Shown: in pieces, positions 30,377 to 39,968 of the stretch
Layout of the letters: the number at the start of each line of letters is the position of its first letter
Numbering within the stretch: position 1 is the stretch's first letter
Assembly (NCBI GenBank): GCA_002049455.2
Contig: KV919174.1
Coordinates: 1-55,830 of the forward strand
Direction: 5' to 3'
DNA from: Porphyra umbilicalis
Lineage: Eukaryota; Rhodophyta; Bangiophyceae; Bangiales; Bangiaceae
Length of the DNA stretch: 55,830 nt
The notes under the pieces: model-generated
Database searches by the model: none
The model's input: only the letters and a program-made list of their open reading frames with translations
What the model was told of the DNA's origin: nothing
Program-made: the position numbers and the translations under genes

Positions 30377-32092
30377 TCAAGGAAACACCGGCTGGGGCCG
30401 AAACGCGTCCTCAATCCGCGCCCACGCCACCCGCACCTCGGCCTCGGTGGCCGACGCAAAGCAAAAGCGGAACCAGCCCGCCTCCTCGCAACAGCACTGA
30501 TCGCCCGGCGTGACGAGCACCTTGGCGCGGACGAGGCGCTTAAAGACCGCATACTCGCGCGCAAACTCATCGTCGGGGCCGCCCGCCAGGGCCACGCCCC
30601 GCGCCGCAGCAGCGGCGGCCGTCTCGGCGTACGTCAAGGCGCCGAAGAGCGGCCGCAAGTCGGTCCACAGGAAAAAGCCCGCGGCGGGGGCGACGGCGCT
30701 GATGGCCGCCCCCGCCGGGCGCGCCGCCTGCATCGCCTCGGCCGCCGCGGCGGCCGCCGAAGAGAGGCGCCGCCGGTTTTCCGCAAAGTACCCCTCCAGC
30801 CACGGCCCGTCGGTCAGCGCGTCGGCGAGCGCCGCCTGCGTGTCAGCGGCGACCGAAGAAAAGTAGGTGACGGTCTCAAACACCTCCCGCACCGCCGCAT
30901 TGTCGGTGAGGAGCACCCCCGCGCGCAGCGCGTTGCCGCAAAAGTCCTTGGAGAAGGACCACACAATGTGCACGTCGTTGCCGAGGCCGCCCTCCCCCGC
31001 GTCGGCCAGCACCTCGGCGACCGACACAAAGCGGTCGGCGGCGGGGTCGTCGTCGCCGCCGCCGAGCGGCGGCGGCTCCAACGTCGAGTGCACGTAGATT
31101 TCGTCAAAGATGGCGTGGAGGCCCTTGGCGCGCGCCCACGCCACGACGGCGGCGACTTCGGCGCGCGGCATGACCGCCCCGGTCGGGTTGCCCGGATTGC
31201 AAATGATCACCGCCCGCAGTGGGACAGGCGTGACGCGGCGGGCGTTGGCCCGCCACGCGTCCTCCAACTCCGCCGCCGTAATGGCAAAGCCGGTGGCCGG
31301 GTCCATGGGCGCCGCGACGGTCGCGACGCCCGCGCGGCTCGCCAAATCGCGCACAAACCCATAGTAGAGGGGCGTCGGGATGAGCACCCCGTCGCCGGGG
31401 TCGGCGAGCACCGAACCGAGCAAGTCAATGACCGCGCCGGCGCCCGACGCCAGGTGCACCGCGTCGACGGGGATGGACCGCTTGCCGCGGAGGAGGGAGG
31501 CGGAGAAGAGCGCCGCGAGCGCCGCGCGGAGGTCGGGGGTGCCCGACATGTTGCCATAGGCGAGGTCGCCCGCGGGCAGCGGCGGGCGACGGGCGAGGCG
31601 GTCGGCCACGAGGTCGGCCGACAGCCGGTTTTCGGCCACCGACAGGGAGATGAAGCCGCGCGGGTTGGTGTCTGCGTCGTACGGGTCGGCAGAGGCCGCA
31701 AAGGACAGCTGCAGGTACTCGGGGAAGGGCGCTAGGAGTGACCGCCCACGGGCAGAGAGGCGGCTCGCGCCGTCGGGGGGGGACGCCTTGGACGCGGGCG
31801 GGGGGGCGTTGGTGGGGGCGGCCGCGTCCGCCCCACCGGGCGGGGCCGCCCCGTCCACGCCGGGCGCCATTGTCGACGGGGCCGTGCGGGCACCACCGTT
31901 TGGGTCGTCGAGGCGAGCCACCGTCGGCCGACGGTGGGCCCGTGCCGGCAACGGCAGCGGCGAGCAGCCGCCGAGGGCGGGGCGGCGCGCCGCCGCGGGG
32001 GATGCCGACGCGGCCCCTCGGCGGGGCGACGCCACCACCGCCGCACGACAGACGGGCGGGGCGCCTGGGGACGGGCACGCGGGCAGCAGCAT
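30377..32092 (-). CDS. Class I/II aminotransferase, ACC-synthase-like
   Basis: PLP-dependent enzyme of the fold-type I aminotransferase / 1-aminocyclopropane-1-carboxylate synthase family. The exact substrate cannot be read from sequence. From Met at 32092 the product has 571 residues: an N-terminal extension of about 110 residues rich in Ala, Pro and Arg (MLLPACPSPG...), probably a transit peptide plus linker; then the ACC-synthase-like SLSVAENRLS (149-158), YGNMSGTPDLR, PTPLYYGF, the PLP-binding CNPGNPTGAV (Asn302), FDEIYVHS (Asp330, Tyr333), the Schiff-base Lys382 in WSFSKDF, Arg390, and a C-terminal WFRFCFA with the carboxylate-binding Arg. A Gly/Asp insertion (GGGDDD) follows the DEIY motif. 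The frame is open to 32257, but those codons run into the fold-back repeat region, so 32092 is chosen. Real ACC synthase activity is unproven; many relatives are plain aminotransferases. Confidence 0.88.
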   Translation of the reverse strand: MLLPACPSPGAPPVCRAAVVASPRRGAASASPAAARRPALGGCSPLPLPARAHRRPTVARLDDPNGGARTAPSTMAPGVDGAAPPGGADAAAPTNAPPPASKASPPDGASRLSARGRSLLAPFPEYLQLSFAASADPYDADTNPRGFISLSVAENRLSADLVADRLARRPPLPAGDLAYGNMSGTPDLRAALAALFSASLLRGKRSIPVDAVHLASGAGAVIDLLGSVLADPGDGVLIPTPLYYGFVRDLASRAGVATVAAPMDPATGFAITAAELEDAWRANARRVTPVPLRAVIICNPGNPTGAVMPRAEVAAVVAWARAKGLHAIFDEIYVHSTLEPPPLGGGDDDPAADRFVSVAEVLADAGEGGLGNDVHIVWSFSKDFCGNALRAGVLLTDNAAVREVFETVTYFSSVAADTQAALADALTDGPWLEGYFAENRRRLSSAAAAAAEAMQAARPAGAAISAVAPAAGFFLWTDLRPLFGALTYAETAAAAAARGVALAGGPDDEFAREYAVFKRLVRAKVLVTPGDQCCCEEAGWFRFCFASATEAEVRVAWARIEDAFRPQPVFP

Positions 32093-32219
32093 CGATCGAC
32101 AGGGTGGTGGGCCGTGGCGCAAGGCGTCAACGCATGCCGCCGCCCCACACGCCCACAGCGCCCCGGCGATTTGTCGACACGACCTTTGAACATGTACTCC
32201 GGCAAGAAGGATCGCTATG

Positions 32220-32387
32220 GCTGTCTTCCCAATTTTGGCCGATGCCGTCGATGTCAAGAGGGGTGATCAACTGTATGAAAATGTTTCTCAGCCATCCGAT
32301 CAGCTGGAAAAAGTGGGTCGACCAATGGGCAGTTGACCGAGACCCTGTCTTGACTTCGACCACATCGGCCAAAATTGGGAAGACAGC
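32220..32387. mobile_element. Fold-back / MITE-like element with 25-bp perfect arms
   Basis: Bases 32220-32244 (core cttcccaattttggccgatg) and 32363-32387 are exact reverse complements. The similarity extends inward imperfectly (gtcgatgtcaaga against gtcgaagtcaaga). The 168-bp unit is lower in GC than the flanks, non-coding, and lies just upstream of the aminotransferase start. No target-site duplication was clear. Confidence 0.7.
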
Positions 32388-32655
32388 AATACATTCTATC
32401 GGAAGACACTACGGAGATGTGGTTGTTCATAAAAGTCAACGTGTACAAATTTGGTTGGATGATGGATAGTTGAATATGACACACATTTTATGTTCAGCCG
32501 TGCCACGTGCCAGTCGGGGTGTGCAGTGGGTGGGGGGGGTGTGCCCCCCCGGTGGGCACGCCCTCCCGGTGGGCACACCCTCCCGGTAGCAGCTGACGAG
32601 CAAGCCCAAGCGACCTATCTCTTCTGCATTCCCACCGACTGGACCGCCCTCTCCC
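32388..32655. other. Spacer upstream of the aminotransferase and fold-back element
   Basis: Low-GC up to about 32500, then a G/C-rich block with a short direct repeat (ggtgggcacgccctccc / ggtgggcacaccctccc, 32551-32585). No gene called. Confidence 0.4.
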
Positions 32656-32925
32656 TGCGCGTGCTTTGCGTGGGCGCCGGTCGTGTTGCCGTGCCTGGCT
32701 TGCCTGTCGCTACGGCGCGGGCGCCGGGTGCGGTGGGCGGCGCGTGGTGTGTTGCTGGCTTGCCCGCGCTCTGCGCGGGCGCCGGTCGTGTCGCTGTGCC
32801 CGGCTTGCCTGTCGCTACGGCGCGGGCGCCGGGCGCGGTGGGCGGCGCGTTGTGTGTTGCTGGCTTGCCCGCGCTTTGCGCGGGCGCCGGCCGTGTTGCC
32901 GTGCCTGGCTTGCCTGGGCGGCAGC
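32656..32925. repeat. 105-bp tandem repeat, about 2.5 copies
   Basis: gtcgctacggcgcgggcgcc recurs at 32706 and 32811; the flanking cgggcgccggtcgtgttgcc block recurs three times. The 105-bp period is 35 codons. A minus-strand frame of 210 codons (32436-33068, beginning MASESATDDADVVRG) and plus-strand frames both run through it, so a repeat protein is possible but unproven. Confidence 0.85.
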
Positions 32926-33589
32926 CGCCGCCGCCGCCGCCGCCGCGGGCGTGCCCATGCCCCTCGGGGCGGCCGCGTTAGCGTCCTCCCTTGGGGGGGT
33001 GGGGGAGGGCCCGGCTGGGCGGTGCCGCGCACCACATCCGCGTCGTCGGTGGCGCTCTCCGACGCCATTCTCGACGTCTCTTGACACGATCCCCGCAGGA
33101 CACGTGGTGCTCCATTTCGACGGTCATCTATCTATCTCCTGGAGACACCAACCACGACTGTGCAGGAATGAACCCCACATAGCACTGCGGCAACCAAAAT
33201 CTACAACTGAACAGGTACGAATTGCGATCTATTCATTTACGTGATGGAGTATATTATTTCATCATACTAGATTTGGCCGGGGTGCTGTGCCGCCGCCCGC
33301 CCGACGTCGCTGAGAGGGCGGCGGGGGGGGCCAAGATCGCCGGGGGCGAACGCGGGGCCGAGCTCCCAACCCCCGCGTGATGCGTGATGCAATCACGCAT
33401 GCATCGATGCAAGGCGTGGAGCGGGGATCAGTTTGGGATGAATTGTGACAAGCTTGACAACGCTACAAGTTCAAACCACCGGTGGCGGTCCACGACGGCG
33501 ACGCGGGCGCCCTGCGCGCAAGAGGCCCGGTGGACGCGGCGACGCGCGTCTCGGCCGCCCCATCGAGACGGACGCGGCGCTCGGCGTTG
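32926..33589. other. Spacer downstream of the PARP-UBC gene
   Basis: GC-rich to 33050, then lower-GC to 33300. The stretch includes CCG/CGG runs at 32925-32950. No recognised gene. It should hold the 3' UTR of the minus-strand PARP-UBC gene. Confidence 0.4.
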
Positions 33590-36500
33590 CTAGCGGAGCA
33601 CCCAGCCAGTGGCGGCCTTGCCCTCCCCCCCGAGCGGGAGCCACCCGTGCCCCTGCGCGACGCGCACGTACGCGTCCAGCGCTTCCGCGAGCTCGTACGG
33701 CTGCCCGACGCGCGCCATATCCACGCGCGCCGGCACCGGGTCGGGGTCCCCAACCGCCTCCCGCACGAGCAGGAGCAGGTCGAGGAGCCCCGTCGACGGC
33801 GCCCACCCCACGGGTGTCAGGGCGGCAATGCACAGGCTGCCGCCAGCCGTCACGTGCCCGCCGCCGCCGTGCAACCACCGCACCATCCGCGGCGCGAGGA
33901 GCCGCACAAACGGGGGCGCGGCGGGGTAGTGGGGCGGGAAGCGCACCTCAAAGGTCATGCCATCCAGGCCCGCCATTGCCAGGTCGACTGCCAGCGGCAG
34001 CGCGTCGGCGCCGGCCGCCGCCCAATTCCCAATGTGCACGTGCACGACCGACAGGTCGTCGCCCGTGTCGTCTTCGCTACCGTCGCCCGCCGCAGCCGCC
34101 GACACCGTCGCCGCGGGCCACGCGCGCAAGCCATGGGCGCCCCCGTCGCGGGCGACCGCACGCAGATCCCGCATGATCCGCGTCGCGGCGCCGGGGGCGA
34201 GTGGCGCGCGCCCGCCGCCGACCGCCGCCGTCGGGTGGTGCACCGCACACGCCGGTGGGTGCCGCGCCCGCCGCGGGGGCCCATCCCTACCGCCGTCCCC
34301 AGCGTCCAAGACGGGCTGCGCGCACCGCGGCGGCGGTGACCGCCGTGGCGCCTCGGCCAGCTCGTCTGCCCACGGGGGCAAGGCCAGCTCTGACGTGGTG
34401 CCACACTGCCACGGGGGGCGAGACCGCGACGCCGCGTCGGGCGGCCCGTGTTCACTGGCCGCCTTCCAGTTGGACACGGTGAGGCCCCGCAGGCGGACGC
34501 AGCCCTCTGGGATCGCCGCTGTCGACGCCCCGAGGAGCCCCACCGACGCTCGCGACGCGGCGAGCACCTCCACGATGCCGACGATCGCAAGGGATGGCAT
34601 CGGACGCCGCCAGCGGCTGGCGCGGTATCCGTCAAACCCAGACCTGCACTCCTTTGACAGTGTGCCGCGACAGGCATAGCCAGCAGACGTCGTGAACTGC
34701 CGCGCCACGTAGACGCCGTCGCCCAACGAGCGGCCGTTAAGGGCCTCCCGCGAATCCAGGCCGTTGCGCAGAATGCTATGCCAATTGGGCGCGCTGGACC
34801 CGTGGAAGGCATAGATGGTCGGCGCGGCCGGGGACGCGGCGGGCTCGGGCGGCCCCCGAGCGCCCACCGACGGCGTGGCACGCGTGTCAAGAGGACGCCG
34901 CCCAGAAGCCGTGGGACCACCAGGCACCGGCGCGGGAACGCTGCCGGCCGTCGGAGGGGGCAGTGGGTTGACCGAAAAACGAACGCGAGGGGCGGTCAGA
35001 TTCGCGGCGACGGTGGCGCCGAACGCCGGGCGCCGCGCATGGATCGCCGCCGATCGTTGTTCGGCGGCCGCTGCCTCGGCAGATGCGACCGACCCCGTGT
35101 GACCGGCCGCCACGGCGGCCGTGACGGCGGCCTGAAAGGCCCACTCGCCAGCGGCCTCGCCGCCGCCCACCAAAAACGTTTGTGGCAGCCGCTCCGCCGC
35201 TGCCGCTGCCGCTGCCGCGCCGGCAGCGTCTTGCGGAGCAACTGGTTCGGAGGTGGCCACGGCGCCAGCCGCCCCAGCCTGTGACGACCCCGGCGTCAGC
35301 GGCACGTCCGCCGGCGGTGGCTGGAGTACAAACGGCGGCTCGTCGGGGGCGGCCACACGCAGCACGCCCGGCATGGAGCCGACGACCCAGGCGGCGACGG
35401 CAGCGGCCGCCCGATGTGCGCCGTTGAGGGCGGCGGAGAGAGCCGTGATCCCGCCGGTGCGCGCGACGTCGGCCAAGTCGGCGACCGGCGGCATCACTTG
35501 CAGAGCCCCCAAAAACGTGAGCAACCCCTCGTGCGACAGCTGCAGGGTGGTCGACCGGCGGGTGCCGACGCCCCCGCCGGTATCCACCGCCTCTGCCATC
35601 ACGGTTGGCAGGAAGGGTGGGGACGGGTCGAGGCGCGTCCCGAAGGGCGAGTTGGCGGCCTGGCCAGCCAGGTATAAAACCAGGTCGACCGTGTCGGGGT
35701 GTCGGAGAAGATCCATCGCCAAGCGGTCCATCGCCGCTGCCGGGACTGCAATGGGACTGCCAGCCACGGCAGTGTCGCCCTCTGGTGCCCCACCTGCCAC
35801 ACCAGGCTGGACGGGTTGCCGCTCCCACCCCCCCGAGGCGGTGCGGCCACGCGCGGCCGCCGCACACCTGCCACCGCTGTCGAGGCACACGGCACCCGAA
35901 GCTCCAAAGTGCTCCACCCGCTCCCCCACCACCCGGTGACAAACGGCGCAGGCGGTCGAGGTGCTGGCCAGCCGGGACGCCGCGATGTGCAGCAAACGCA
36001 GCGGGAGCACCGCAGTCGCCGCGGCCACCTCGGCCGGGGAGACGCTCGACGGCAGGTCCAGGGGGCCACACGTGGTGCCATCCCAGAGGAACTGCGAGAG
36101 AGCTTCTTGCACAGCCGACAGCGGCCCAAAGTGCGTGGCCGTGGGGCGGCCGCCCGACCACCCGCGCACGACTGACGGCCAGTCGGCCACATGCACACTC
36201 GCGGTGGCTGACACGGTCCGTAACGACGCGGCGGAGGCGGCGGTGGTGGCAGGGGCAGCGGCGGCAGCGCCGTCGCCGTTAGGGGCCAACGGGTACAGCC
36301 CATCGATCGAGATGTCGAGCACCAGCAAAGGGGTCGGACCTGATCGCGCCGCGGCGCTATTCTCAGCACTGGTCGCTGCACCGGCGCCTTCCGGGCCGCT
36401 TGGTGCCGACGCCGCTGGGGCCGCCGACGGGTCCGCACGACCGTCTGGTGCGCCCGGAGACAACGCTGCCGGTGCTATCAATGGTTCCGCATTCCTAGAA

Positions 36501-38017
36501 CCTACCGCCGACAGCGAGCCCCCGTCAACCTCCGCGGCGGCCGATGCGCCACGGCCGTCTGCCGGCGAGGCCGCCGCAGCGGCGGGAGCGCCACGTCGCA
36601 GTGGCGGTCCCGGCAGGGCGGCGGTCCCGTCGGGCACTGGCGCGTCCTCCACGTCGGCGTCTCCTGGGCCAGAAGCGGCGCGGTCACCTCTGCCCTCCAC
36701 CGGAACGGACGATACATCGTCGCCGTCCACGGGTAATCCGTCCGAGGCACCTTCGTCGTCGGTGTCGGAAGACTGCCCAGCTTCGGCAAGGGTACCTTCG
36801 GCAGTCTGCCCGGCATCGGCAGGGGTACCTGCGGCAGTCTGCCCAGCATCGGCAGGGGTACCTTCGGCAGTCTGCCCGGCATCGGCAAGGGAATCGTCGA
36901 CAATTGCCATCACAGCGACGTCCCCGCCGCCAGCAAGGGCATCCTCGACACCCACCTGCGCGACCGCCTCATCCACGTCGGTACACTCAACGTCCAACCC
37001 CCAGGCGCGGAGGATGGCAGGGTTGACGTCCACCTCACCGAGGCGCATCCCGACAAGCAACCGGCTGCCGGCGGCGCTGGTGGCGCCGGCGGCGGCACCC
37101 ACCCCCGCGCCGCCCGCCAGAGGGCGGGCAACGGCCACGCAGTAGCCAAAAGCGCCGAGTGCGCGCACGTGGCGGGCCAGGCGGGCGGCCGCACACGGCA
37201 CGCAGCCAGCATGGTCACCCGCGTCACTCCACTTGACGGCGCCCGCCGCCGGTGGCGCAGTCGCCTGGACCACGGCCACGGGCGGTATCGGCGCCGGTGG
37301 GACCACACGGCGGGGCAGCGGCGGCGTCGGCGCCTTGTCGACCCCAATCACCCGCGCCTCGGCCGGCGTGATGAACCCCGCGGCGAGCCACAACCCGCCG
37401 AGCCGCCACACCTCTGCCCCAAGCGTCGTCCACGCAAAGGGGTAGGCGTGGCCCGTCATCGAAAGGCGCTTCAAGGCGCTGAGGACGGCGCCGCCGAGCG
37501 TCCCCGAGTCGGCCATCCCCTCCACCGCCGACTCGGAGCGCTCGAGCCCCATGTGTAGCGCGGTCCCACTGACGGCGCAGAGGAAACGGCGCGGGTAGTC
37601 TTCCGCGTCGAGCACTTGCACCTGCAAGATGATGGCGGGCCGCTCGCCGCCCTGGCGTCCACCAGACCCCCTCTGGGCGAGCGCCGTGAAGAAGGCCTGT
37701 GACATGAGCTTGGTGGCGGCGGCCTGGGCACCGCCGCTGCTCGCAATCATGTTCATGGCATGATGCACGGGCGCCGTCGCCTGCTTGGCGGCAGCGATCG
37801 CGCGCGAGTTGGGCCCGTACACCGACCCAACGACCGGTTTGGCGGCCGCGGAGGCGCCCTTGACCGCCGGGAAGCTGGTGTTGACGCGCAGGGAAAAGGT
37901 TGGCAGGCCCGTCGACGGGCGCGCGAATTCGGGCTTGAAGACGCTGCCGCCGGCGGTGCCGAGGGACACGGCAATGCCAGACGCGTCGGCGCAAAAGCGA
38001 GGGGAGAGCGACGCCAT
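33590..38017 (-). CDS. PARP catalytic domain fused to UBE2Q-like ubiquitin-conjugating domain
   Basis: A 1475-residue single-frame protein combining two modification activities. Residues 1-230 are a moderately hydrophobic unassigned region. A Cys-bearing stretch lies at about 680-715 (CAVCHRVVGERVEHFGASGAVC), possibly metal-binding. A PARP domain (about 1065-1240) has YAFHGSSAPNWHSILRNGL (His1072) and GDGVYVARQF (Tyr1103), the His-Tyr pair that holds NAD+; the third triad position is not a clear Glu, so mono-ADP-ribosylation or inactivity is possible. A C-terminal E2 domain (about 1280-1475) has FEVRFPPHYPAAPPFVRLL and HVTAGGSLCIAALTPVGW with Cys1396 as predicted active Cys. The lack of an HPN motif and the late GHGW segment match UBE2Q. 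The middle is Ala/Pro/acidic and carries 11-residue repeats (36770-36900). PARP-E2 fusions are known in fungi and some protists. The start at 38017 is the first Met of the frame. Confidence 0.88.
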   Translation of the reverse strand: MASLSPRFCADASGIAVSLGTAGGSVFKPEFARPSTGLPTFSLRVNTSFPAVKGASAAAKPVVGSVYGPNSRAIAAAKQATAPVHHAMNMIASSGGAQAAATKLMSQAFFTALAQRGSGGRQGGERPAIILQVQVLDAEDYPRRFLCAVSGTALHMGLERSESAVEGMADSGTLGGAVLSALKRLSMTGHAYPFAWTTLGAEVWRLGGLWLAAGFITPAEARVIGVDKAPTPPLPRRVVPPAPIPPVAVVQATAPPAAGAVKWSDAGDHAGCVPCAAARLARHVRALGAFGYCVAVARPLAGGAGVGAAAGATSAAGSRLLVGMRLGEVDVNPAILRAWGLDVECTDVDEAVAQVGVEDALAGGGDVAVMAIVDDSLADAGQTAEGTPADAGQTAAGTPADAGQTAEGTLAEAGQSSDTDDEGASDGLPVDGDDVSSVPVEGRGDRAASGPGDADVEDAPVPDGTAALPGPPLRRGAPAAAAASPADGRGASAAAEVDGGSLSAVGSRNAEPLIAPAALSPGAPDGRADPSAAPAASAPSGPEGAGAATSAENSAAARSGPTPLLVLDISIDGLYPLAPNGDGAAAAAPATTAASAASLRTVSATASVHVADWPSVVRGWSGGRPTATHFGPLSAVQEALSQFLWDGTTCGPLDLPSSVSPAEVAAATAVLPLRLLHIAASRLASTSTACAVCHRVVGERVEHFGASGAVCLDSGGRCAAAARGRTASGGWERQPVQPGVAGGAPEGDTAVAGSPIAVPAAAMDRLAMDLLRHPDTVDLVLYLAGQAANSPFGTRLDPSPPFLPTVMAEAVDTGGGVGTRRSTTLQLSHEGLLTFLGALQVMPPVADLADVARTGGITALSAALNGAHRAAAAVAAWVVGSMPGVLRVAAPDEPPFVLQPPPADVPLTPGSSQAGAAGAVATSEPVAPQDAAGAAAAAAAAERLPQTFLVGGGEAAGEWAFQAAVTAAVAAGHTGSVASAEAAAAEQRSAAIHARRPAFGATVAANLTAPRVRFSVNPLPPPTAGSVPAPVPGGPTASGRRPLDTRATPSVGARGPPEPAASPAAPTIYAFHGSSAPNWHSILRNGLDSREALNGRSLGDGVYVARQFTTSAGYACRGTLSKECRSGFDGYRASRWRRPMPSLAIVGIVEVLAASRASVGLLGASTAAIPEGCVRLRGLTVSNWKAASEHGPPDAASRSRPPWQCGTTSELALPPWADELAEAPRRSPPPRCAQPVLDAGDGGRDGPPRRARHPPACAVHHPTAAVGGGRAPLAPGAATRIMRDLRAVARDGGAHGLRAWPAATVSAAAAGDGSEDDTGDDLSVVHVHIGNWAAAGADALPLAVDLAMAGLDGMTFEVRFPPHYPAAPPFVRLLAPRMVRWLHGGGGHVTAGGSLCIAALTPVGWAPSTGLLDLLLLVREAVGDPDPVPARVDMARVGQPYELAEALDAYVRVAQGHGWLPLGGEGKAATGWVLR
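36768..36900. repeat. 33-bp in-frame tandem repeat (about four copies)
   Basis: Encodes TPADAGQTAEG-type 11-residue units in the disordered middle of the PARP-UBC protein, with small differences (AEG/AAG, PAD/LAE). Confidence 0.9.
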
Positions 38018-38891
38018 CGCGCACCGCTCGCCGTGCAGAGAGGCGCAAGGTCAGAGGACGATGGGGGGGGGGGACAGACGATGGAGCCGGGGAGGACCGT
38101 CGCCGCAGAGCGGCACCCGACGGCAGCGGGACGGCGATGGACCCACAGAGGGGGTTCCCCCGCCCCCCGCCGCCGTGCCAACCACCAGATCCCAGCCAGG
38201 GGGTGGCGCGCACGACGCGGCGGGGGCAAACGACGAGGCGGAAGCAGCGGCACGCCGCGGGCGCGCAGGGGATGCGCAGAGCCCCCGACGCACGCGGCGC
38301 GACGGTCGTGAGGGCGGCTGCAGCCCGGACGACAGCGGCGACCGCGGCGGCCGGTGGGTGGGTGGGCGTGCCACGCCACGCATGCGCGCAGCGGGCCGGG
38401 GCGTGACGGGGCGAGCGCACGCATGTCAGGACGCCCGGCAGGACTGTGATTCAGGGTCATCAATGGCGAGATGCATACACGGCCTGTGGCACCCTGTGGT
38501 GGCCCTCGTGGGACCCCCACGGCGATGGCCCGCGCGCCTGGCTGTGCTCCCGGCCATCAGCACGAGACACGACGTGCGTCGCGCTGTGCGTTCGGGACCC
38601 CACACAGACTCCGATAGTCGCCTGACGACAGCGCATCCACGTGGTGCACGATCTTGTGCACCGCCGTCGGTGTACAGTCTGGCACCGTATGCAATTGTAC
38701 TGTGCTCAAGATGGGCATGGAATTCCTGATCGGCCAAATTCACTTCTCAATGGCTCCAACGGACTCGGAGCGTTTGATGTTGCTCCTCTTCTCGTTTGAC
38801 GTTGCTCCTCTTCTCGTACGCTGTGACGTCTCCTGGGCAGCCGCCGCGACCACGCTCGTCCCCGGGTCCTCCCACGCTTTTGCGTTCCACC
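38018..38891. promoter_or_regulatory. Divergent promoter region, PARP-UBC (-) and glyoxalase II (+)
   Basis: About 870 bases between divergent starts. Bases 38430-38800 are less GC-rich. A 19-base near-direct repeat, gttgctcctcttctcgt(t/a), occurs at about 38779 and 38801 upstream of the glyoxalase II start. No TATA assigned. Confidence 0.45.
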
Positions 38892-39968
38892 ATGGCGGTT
38901 GCGTTCCTGCCCACCCTCGCCCGCGGCTTGCGGCACCCGTTGACTGCTCCGCCCCGGGCGGTTGGACGGTGCGCCCCCCGCCTCGTCGGCGCGCCCGCCA
39001 CGGTGAGCCGGCGGCGCCTCGCGGCCACCCCCCCGCGCATGGCCCTGCGCGTGACGCCCGTGCCGACGCTGAGTGACAACTATGCCTACCTCATCACTGA
39101 CACGGTCGCCCGCAAGGCCGTGGCCGTCGACCCCGCGCAGCCGGCGCGGGTGCTCGCCGCCGCCGCCGCCGCGGGCGTGGCCATCACGGAAGTGTGGTGC
39201 ACGCACCGGCACCCCGACCACTCGGCGGGCAACGAGGCGCTGGTGGCCGCCTTGGCGCGCGCGCCTGCCGCCGCCGACGCCGCCGCCGCCGTTGCGGTCG
39301 TTGCGAGCGGGGTGGAGCGGGACGGCATCCCCGTGCCGGGCACGACCGTGAGCATCCGCGACGGGGCGGCGGGGCGGGTGGCCGGCACGGCCATTGGGTG
39401 GGAGGCCATCCACACGCCCGGCCACACAGACGGCCACATGTGTTTTGTCGTCCGCGACGTGTCCGTCCCCGCCGCCGCCGTCGACGTGGACGGCCTCGGC
39501 GCCGACGCGCCGCCCGTCACGGTGGGGGAGGGGGGCGAGGCGGTCGTCGTTGTGCCCGCCCTCTTTTCTGGCGACGCCCTCTTCCTCGGCGGCTGCGGGC
39601 GGCTCTTTGACGGCACCCCCGCCCAGGCGCTCGCGTCGCTCGACCGCCTCGTCGCCGCCCTCCCGCCGGCGACCGCCGTGTTTTGCGGGCACGAGTACAC
39701 GGAAACCAACCTGCGCTTTGCGGCGGCGGTGGAGCCACGCAGCGCCGCCGTCGCTGCCGCCGCGGACCGGGTGCGGGCGGTGCTCGGCGACGCGCCGTGG
39801 GGGGACGCGCGGCGGGGGACGAGCGTGCCGGGCTGGATGGGCGTGGAGGCGGGCGTCAACCCGTTTTTGCGCGTCCGGGAGCCGACCGTCGCCGCCGCGG
39901 TTGGCAAGGAGGGGGGGGATGCGGCGACCGTGATGGGTGCGCTGCGGAGGTGGAAGGACCGGTTTTAA
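38892..39968 (+). CDS. Hydroxyacylglutathione hydrolase (glyoxalase II), probably organelle-targeted
   Basis: Second enzyme of methylglyoxal detoxification: hydrolyses S-lactoylglutathione to lactate and glutathione. The 358-residue product has an Arg/Ala/Pro-rich N-terminal extension (about 1-50) suitable for organelle import, then PTLSDNYAYLI at the domain start. The metallo-beta-lactamase signature is THRHPDHSAGN (His105, His107, Asp109, His110; usually THHHWDH), with HTPGHTDGH (His177), FSGDALFLGGCGRLFDGTP (Asp228; family form TGDTLF.AGCGR.FEGT) and FCGHEYTETNLRFA (His267). All metal ligands are present. The C-terminal helical domain ends NPFLRVREPTV ... ALRRWKDRF, as in the family. Start ATG 38892 in accATGg; an in-frame Met 32 codons upstream has a poorer context. 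A second Met at residue 50 (MALRVTP) could give a cytosolic form. No introns. Confidence 0.95.
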   Translation: MAVAFLPTLARGLRHPLTAPPRAVGRCAPRLVGAPATVSRRRLAATPPRMALRVTPVPTLSDNYAYLITDTVARKAVAVDPAQPARVLAAAAAAGVAITEVWCTHRHPDHSAGNEALVAALARAPAAADAAAAVAVVASGVERDGIPVPGTTVSIRDGAAGRVAGTAIGWEAIHTPGHTDGHMCFVVRDVSVPAAAVDVDGLGADAPPVTVGEGGEAVVVVPALFSGDALFLGGCGRLFDGTPAQALASLDRLVAALPPATAVFCGHEYTETNLRFAAAVEPRSAAVAAAADRVRAVLGDAPWGDARRGTSVPGWMGVEAGVNPFLRVREPTVAAAVGKEGGDAATVMGALRRWKDRF

